Positions 4,150 through 6,996 of a stretch of DNA of 6,996 bases are shown piece after piece. The stretch's first letter is position 1. Every line of letters begins with the position of its first letter. The notes beneath the pieces are model-generated. The model did no database searches. It was not told the DNA's origin and saw only the letters and a list, made by a program, of their open reading frames with translations. The stretch covers positions 1 through 6,996 of the forward strand of contig DCIJ01000038.1 of assembly GCA_002315945.1 (NCBI GenBank), read 5' to 3'. A program made the position numbers and the translations under genes. The stretch comes from Lachnospiraceae bacterium UBA1729. Lineage in GTDB: Bacteria; Bacillota; Clostridia; Lachnospirales; Lachnospiraceae.

Positions 4150-6570
4150 ATGTTAGCACCACTTAGCTGGTTAAAAGAATATGTAGATATTGATGTTACT
4201 GCCAAAGAACTGGAGGAGAAGCTGTTCTCCTGTGGTTTTGAGGTGGAGGAACTGATTGATATAGGTAAAGACGTATCTAAGGTTGTAGTAGGTCTTGTAG
4301 AAGAATGTGAGCCAATCCCTGAGACACATCTTCATGTGTGCCAGGTCAATGCCGGTGAACATGGAAAGTTTCAGGTTTGCTGCGGTGCCGATAATGTTAA
4401 GGCAGGTGGTAAATTCCCACTTGCACTTGAAGGTGCTTCAGTATATGCGACTGCTAAGGATCATGTCACAATTGAAGGTACAATGACAATCAAGAAGGGC
4501 AAGCTTCGAGGATTTGAGTCCTGTGGAATGCTGTGTTCTGGTGTTGAACTGGGCCTCACAGAGGATATGTACCCGGGAGCTGGATATTGTGGTCTCCTGG
4601 TTCTGCCTGAAGATGCAGAAGTTGGATCAGATATCAAGCCCTTGGTTGGTCTGGATGATTATATTTTTGATATTGCTATTACTGCCAACAGACCTGACTG
4701 CCAGAGTATCTACGGAATAGCAAGAGAGGTAGCTGCAGTTCTTAATAAGCCCTGCAAGCCTCTGAATGTGGATTATACAGAGACAGAAGTGAAGAAAGAA
4801 GCATTCAAGGTTACAGTTGATGCTCCTGAACTCTGCCCAAGATATATTGGTCACTATGTCTATGATGTTAAGATGGATCAGTCTCCTGCATGGATGAAGA
4901 GAAGACTTGCACTGGTAGGCATTGGATCAATCTCCAATATCGTAGATATTACAAACTATGTTCTCAAAGAGCTGGGTCAGCCCATGCATGCATTTGATTA
5001 CTCATTCCTGGAGGGTGAGCAGATTAATGTCAGACGTGCAGGTAATGGAGAGAAGATAGTTACTCTTGATGAAAAAGAATTTGAACTGAACGATTCAAAT
5101 CTTGTTATCTGTGATGGTAAGAAGCCTGTTGCTCTGGCAGGAATCATGGGTGGTCTTAATTCTGAGATTTTGGATACTACCACAGAGGTTATGTTTGAAG
5201 CAGCCAAATTCATGCGTGACAACATTCGTAAGAGTTCAAGAAGCCTTGGTCAGGCCTCTGACTCCAGCGCTATGTATGCAAAGGGCGTGTATGAATATAC
5301 AACTGTACTTGCAATGAAGAGAGCACTTCACCTGATTGAGGAACTGGGCTGTGGTAAGGTTTCATCAACTCATGTGGAAGTTTCAAGTGGCAACTCTATT
5401 GAGCCTAAGGAGATGAAGGTTAGTATCAATAGGGTGAATGGTGTATTAGGAATTAAGGTTCCTGACCAAGACATTCTTCGTATCATGACAGCTCTTAATT
5501 TTGAACCTGTAATTAATGGGGATGAGCTGACCATTCAGATACCTGCCTACAGAGAAGACATGGAGAATTATCCAGATGTGGCAGAAGAAGTAATTCGTAT
5601 GTATGGATACGATCATGTAACTCCTACATTTATGCCCACTGCTGAAGTAACCATGGGTGGACTTAACCTTAGACAGAAGACTGAACTTAAGCTTAAGAGA
5701 GCACTTTGTGCAGCTGGAGCATTTGAAGGTATTCATTATTCCTTCTTCTCACCTAAGGATTTTGACCTGTTAAGACTTCCTGAGGATGATTATAGAAGAA
5801 CTGCCATCAGCCTGATTAATCCTATCAATATAGATCTGTCACTGATGAGAACAACACTTGCTCCTCAGATGATTCACGCTATGGCCAGAAATCAGAAGAA
5901 GGGCACTCTGTCAGGAAGAATATTTGAGTTGGGTAATGTATTCATTCCAAAGTCTCTGCCTCTGACAGATTATCCTGATGAGAGACAGACACTTTGCGTT
6001 GGTGTATTCGGACAGGAAGAAAGCTTCTATACCCTTAAGGCTTTTGCAGAAGTGGTAGCTAAGACTTTGGGTATTGAGTTTACCTATGAGCAGTCATCAA
6101 ATACATTCTTACATCCATATAGAACTGCTGATATTATATGCGATGGAGAAAAGGTTGGTTATCTGGGTCAGGTTACATATGAGATAATGGATGATCTGGA
6201 TATGAGAACACCTGCCTTTGTAATGGAAATAGATATTGCGAAGCTTTCAAAATACTATGGAAAAGAGCAGATGTTTACTCCACTTCCTAAGTTTGACATT
6301 GAAAAACGTGATTTCGCATTTGTTGTTAACAAGGATATCACCTGTGCACAGATTGAAAACGGAATTAAGGAAGCTTGTAAATATGTAACACATGTAGAGC
6401 TCTTTGATGTATATGAAGGTATTCAGTTGGGACCTCAAAAGAGAAGCATGGCATTCTCTGTTATATTTACTCCCAAGGATGAGGCCTTTGACGCAGAGAG
6501 AGTTGATGGCTTTGTAAAGAAGATTCTGAAGAATCTTGAGAAGAATCTGGGTATTACACTTAGAGCATAA
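4150..6570 (+). CDS. pheT: Phenylalanyl-tRNA synthetase beta subunit
   Basis: Partner of PheS. It binds tRNA-Phe and removes wrongly attached tyrosine. The 806-residue length is typical of the long bacterial form. Domains in order are an N-terminal region (1-40), an EMAP/OB-type tRNA-binding domain (about 44-150), the B3/B4 editing module (about 215-390), the B5 domain (about 415-490), a catalytic-like core (about 495-700) and the C-terminal FDX-ACB anticodon-binding fold (about 709-806, from FTPLPKFDIEKRDFAF). In the editing module GQPMHAFD (276-283, His280) and the glutamate in MFEAAKF (Glu350) match the conserved editing-site positions, so proofreading looks intact. The usual family motif RFE(K/R)GVD appears here as MYAKGVY (375-381), a divergent version. 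Its AGGAGG ribosome binding site (4136-4141) overlaps the pheS stop codon, and the ATG lies 12 bases after that stop, indicating tight coupling. A terminator ends the operon 26 bases after the stop. Confidence 0.97.
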   Translation: MLAPLSWLKEYVDIDVTAKELEEKLFSCGFEVEELIDIGKDVSKVVVGLVEECEPIPETHLHVCQVNAGEHGKFQVCCGADNVKAGGKFPLALEGASVYATAKDHVTIEGTMTIKKGKLRGFESCGMLCSGVELGLTEDMYPGAGYCGLLVLPEDAEVGSDIKPLVGLDDYIFDIAITANRPDCQSIYGIAREVAAVLNKPCKPLNVDYTETEVKKEAFKVTVDAPELCPRYIGHYVYDVKMDQSPAWMKRRLALVGIGSISNIVDITNYVLKELGQPMHAFDYSFLEGEQINVRRAGNGEKIVTLDEKEFELNDSNLVICDGKKPVALAGIMGGLNSEILDTTTEVMFEAAKFMRDNIRKSSRSLGQASDSSAMYAKGVYEYTTVLAMKRALHLIEELGCGKVSSTHVEVSSGNSIEPKEMKVSINRVNGVLGIKVPDQDILRIMTALNFEPVINGDELTIQIPAYREDMENYPDVAEEVIRMYGYDHVTPTFMPTAEVTMGGLNLRQKTELKLKRALCAAGAFEGIHYSFFSPKDFDLLRLPEDDYRRTAISLINPINIDLSLMRTTLAPQMIHAMARNQKKGTLSGRIFELGNVFIPKSLPLTDYPDERQTLCVGVFGQEESFYTLKAFAEVVAKTLGIEFTYEQSSNTFLHPYRTADIICDGEKVGYLGQVTYEIMDDLDMRTPAFVMEIDIAKLSKYYGKEQMFTPLPKFDIEKRDFAFVVNKDITCAQIENGIKEACKYVTHVELFDVYEGIQLGPQKRSMAFSVIFTPKDEAFDAERVDGFVKKILKNLEKNLGITLRA

Positions 6571-6571
6571 G

Positions 6572-6585
6572 TAAGGGTACCCTTA
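6572..6585. repeat. 14-bp perfect palindrome after pheT
   Basis: TAAGGGTACCCTTA is its own reverse complement and lies one base past the pheT stop codon. It has no loop, so it is more likely a duplex-DNA feature or chance than a stable RNA hairpin. Its right half is part of CCTTATGGTGA (6581-6591), which is inverted at 6673-6683 beyond the terminator (one G-T mismatch in 11). Confidence 0.5.
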
Positions 6586-6595
6586 TGGTGACTAT

Positions 6596-6629
6596 AAAAA
6601 AGCAGCACGATTATTCGGGCTGCTTTTTA
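6596..6629 (+). terminator. Intrinsic terminator of pheST
   Basis: AGCAGC (6601-6606) pairs with GCTGCT (6619-6624). Inside, CGA (6608-6610) pairs with TCG (6615-6617) after one mismatch, around loop TTAT. T6624-T6628 follow, and a run of A (6596-6601) precedes the stem. The A-stem-T layout means it could also stop transcription from the opposite strand, although no minus-strand gene is seen here. Confidence 0.9.
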
Positions 6630-6637
6630 GTACTTAG

Positions 6638-6689
6638 TATAAGGCCACTGGCGAAGCGCGTGGCGTTGCGGCTTACCATAAGGCCGAAG
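6638..6689 (+). other. GC-rich structured element upstream of the aminopeptidase gene
   Basis: This stretch is clearly richer in GC than its surroundings. ATAAGGCC occurs twice (6639-6646 and 6678-6685). GCCAC (6644-6648) pairs with GTGGC (6660-6664) around an inner GCG-AAG-CGC hairpin (6651-6659). CGGCTT (6669-6674) can pair either with the downstream AAGGCCG (6680-6686) or, as GGCTTA, with the upstream TAAGGCC (6640-6646), each with one bulged G. The two options exclude each other. It ends just before the ribosome binding site. I recognise no known riboswitch class. A dispersed intergenic repeat or a leader element are both possible. No convincing promoter for the next gene is visible; TAGTAT at 6635-6640 lacks a good -35. 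Confidence 0.4.
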
Positions 6690-6703
6690 AGAAAGGATAT
6701 ACT

Positions 6704-6996
6704 ATGGAAAATAAAACAGTTTGGAACAAATATTCAGCTTCACAGCTTGAAGAACTTGAGGCAGTATGCAAAGACTACAGACATTTTTTGAACAAAGGCA
6801 AAACCGAAAGAGAATGTGTGGATGAAATTGTAAACCAGGTTGAAAAAAATGGTTATATTAATATGGATACCTGCAAAGCAGGGTCTGTTAAGGAAGGGGA
6901 TAAGCTGTACAGGGTCAATATGAATAAGACCGTTGTCCTTTTCCATATTGGAAAAAATCCAATAGAAGCAGGAATGAATATTCTGGGGGCTCATAT
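6704..6996 (+). CDS. M18-family aminopeptidase, N-terminal part (cut by window end)
   Basis: The reading frame from ATG 6704 stays open to the window end, giving 97 complete codons. It begins MENKTVWNKYSASQLEELEA and continues with FLNKGKTERECVDEIV (28-43), AGSVKEGDKLYRVNMNKTVV (59-78) and VLFHIGKNP, ending in MNILGAH (91-97). These resemble clostridial M18 (aspartyl aminopeptidase-like) enzymes. The closing GAH is the start of the family's GAHxDSP metal-binding motif, whose His is a zinc ligand; the rest lies outside the window. M18 enzymes are cytoplasmic zinc peptidases that remove N-terminal amino acids from peptides, many preferring acidic residues. The start is supported by AAAGGA (6692-6697), six bases upstream. 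It follows the pheST terminator and so should have its own promoter, perhaps tied to the GC-rich element upstream. The family call is by recalled similarity. Confidence 0.85.
   Translation, partial: MENKTVWNKYSASQLEELEAVCKDYRHFLNKGKTERECVDEIVNQVEKNGYINMDTCKAGSVKEGDKLYRVNMNKTVVLFHIGKNPIEAGMNILGAH

Noticed and set aside
6698..6703. TATACT as a -10 box for the aminopeptidase gene
   Set aside because: It directly abuts the start codon, so the transcript would begin inside the gene and lack the AAAGGA ribosome binding site seen at 6692-6697.
6585..6791. A 68-codon + strand frame starting just after pheT
   Set aside because: It runs through the terminator and overlaps the aminopeptidase start in another frame. 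There is no ribosome binding site at 6585, and the protein looks like nothing conserved.

Overview
The window is a chromosomal stretch of a motile, low- to mid-GC Clostridia bacterium. The Lachnospiraceae (for example a Butyrivibrio, Pseudobutyrivibrio or Roseburia relative) fit best. I infer this from the style of the housekeeping proteins, the lysine- and glutamate-rich coding with GGAGG-type ribosome binding sites, a clostridial-type 6S RNA fold, and a short FliD-like protein behind a sigma-28 promoter. All recognised genes are on the + strand, and I see no mobile element, CRISPR array or phage gene.

Region 1 (1-1250) is metK, S-adenosylmethionine synthetase, complete and closed by a strong intrinsic terminator. 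Its own promoter and any upstream leader lie outside the window.

Region 2 (1251-2762) appears to be a small flagellar transcription unit. A near-consensus sigma-28 (SigD/FliA) promoter (TAAAATTT-N11-GTCGATAA) is followed by a leader hairpin with GGA in its loop, resembling a CsrA site. Next comes a 243-residue protein resembling the C-terminal part of the flagellar cap FliD, and 19 bases later a 198-residue lipoprotein with a very acidic tail. Neither protein has an established function that I can name.

Region 3 (2763-3029) is non-coding RNA. A complete tRNA-Gly(CCC) starts four bases after the lipoprotein stop codon. A 6S RNA (regulator of RNA polymerase) starts essentially at the tRNA discriminator base, and an intrinsic terminator follows. 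There is no terminator and no convincing promoter between the lipoprotein gene and these RNAs, so they may share a transcript.

Region 4 (3030-6629) is the pheS-pheT operon for the two subunits of phenylalanyl-tRNA synthetase. It has a good sigma-A promoter, a short leader with one hairpin but no T-box, and a terminator after pheT. The 6S terminator and the pheS promoter are packed end to end.

Region 5 (6630-6996) is a GC-rich, structured intergenic element with short repeated ATAAGGCC motifs. It leads into the first 97 codons of an M18-family aminopeptidase cut by the window edge.

The theme is growth and translation (SAM, Gly-tRNA, Phe-tRNA charging, 6S RNA) with a two-gene flagellar insert. 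The parts most worth a second look are the sigma-28/FliD-like/lipoprotein unit and its abutting tRNA-6S RNA tail.
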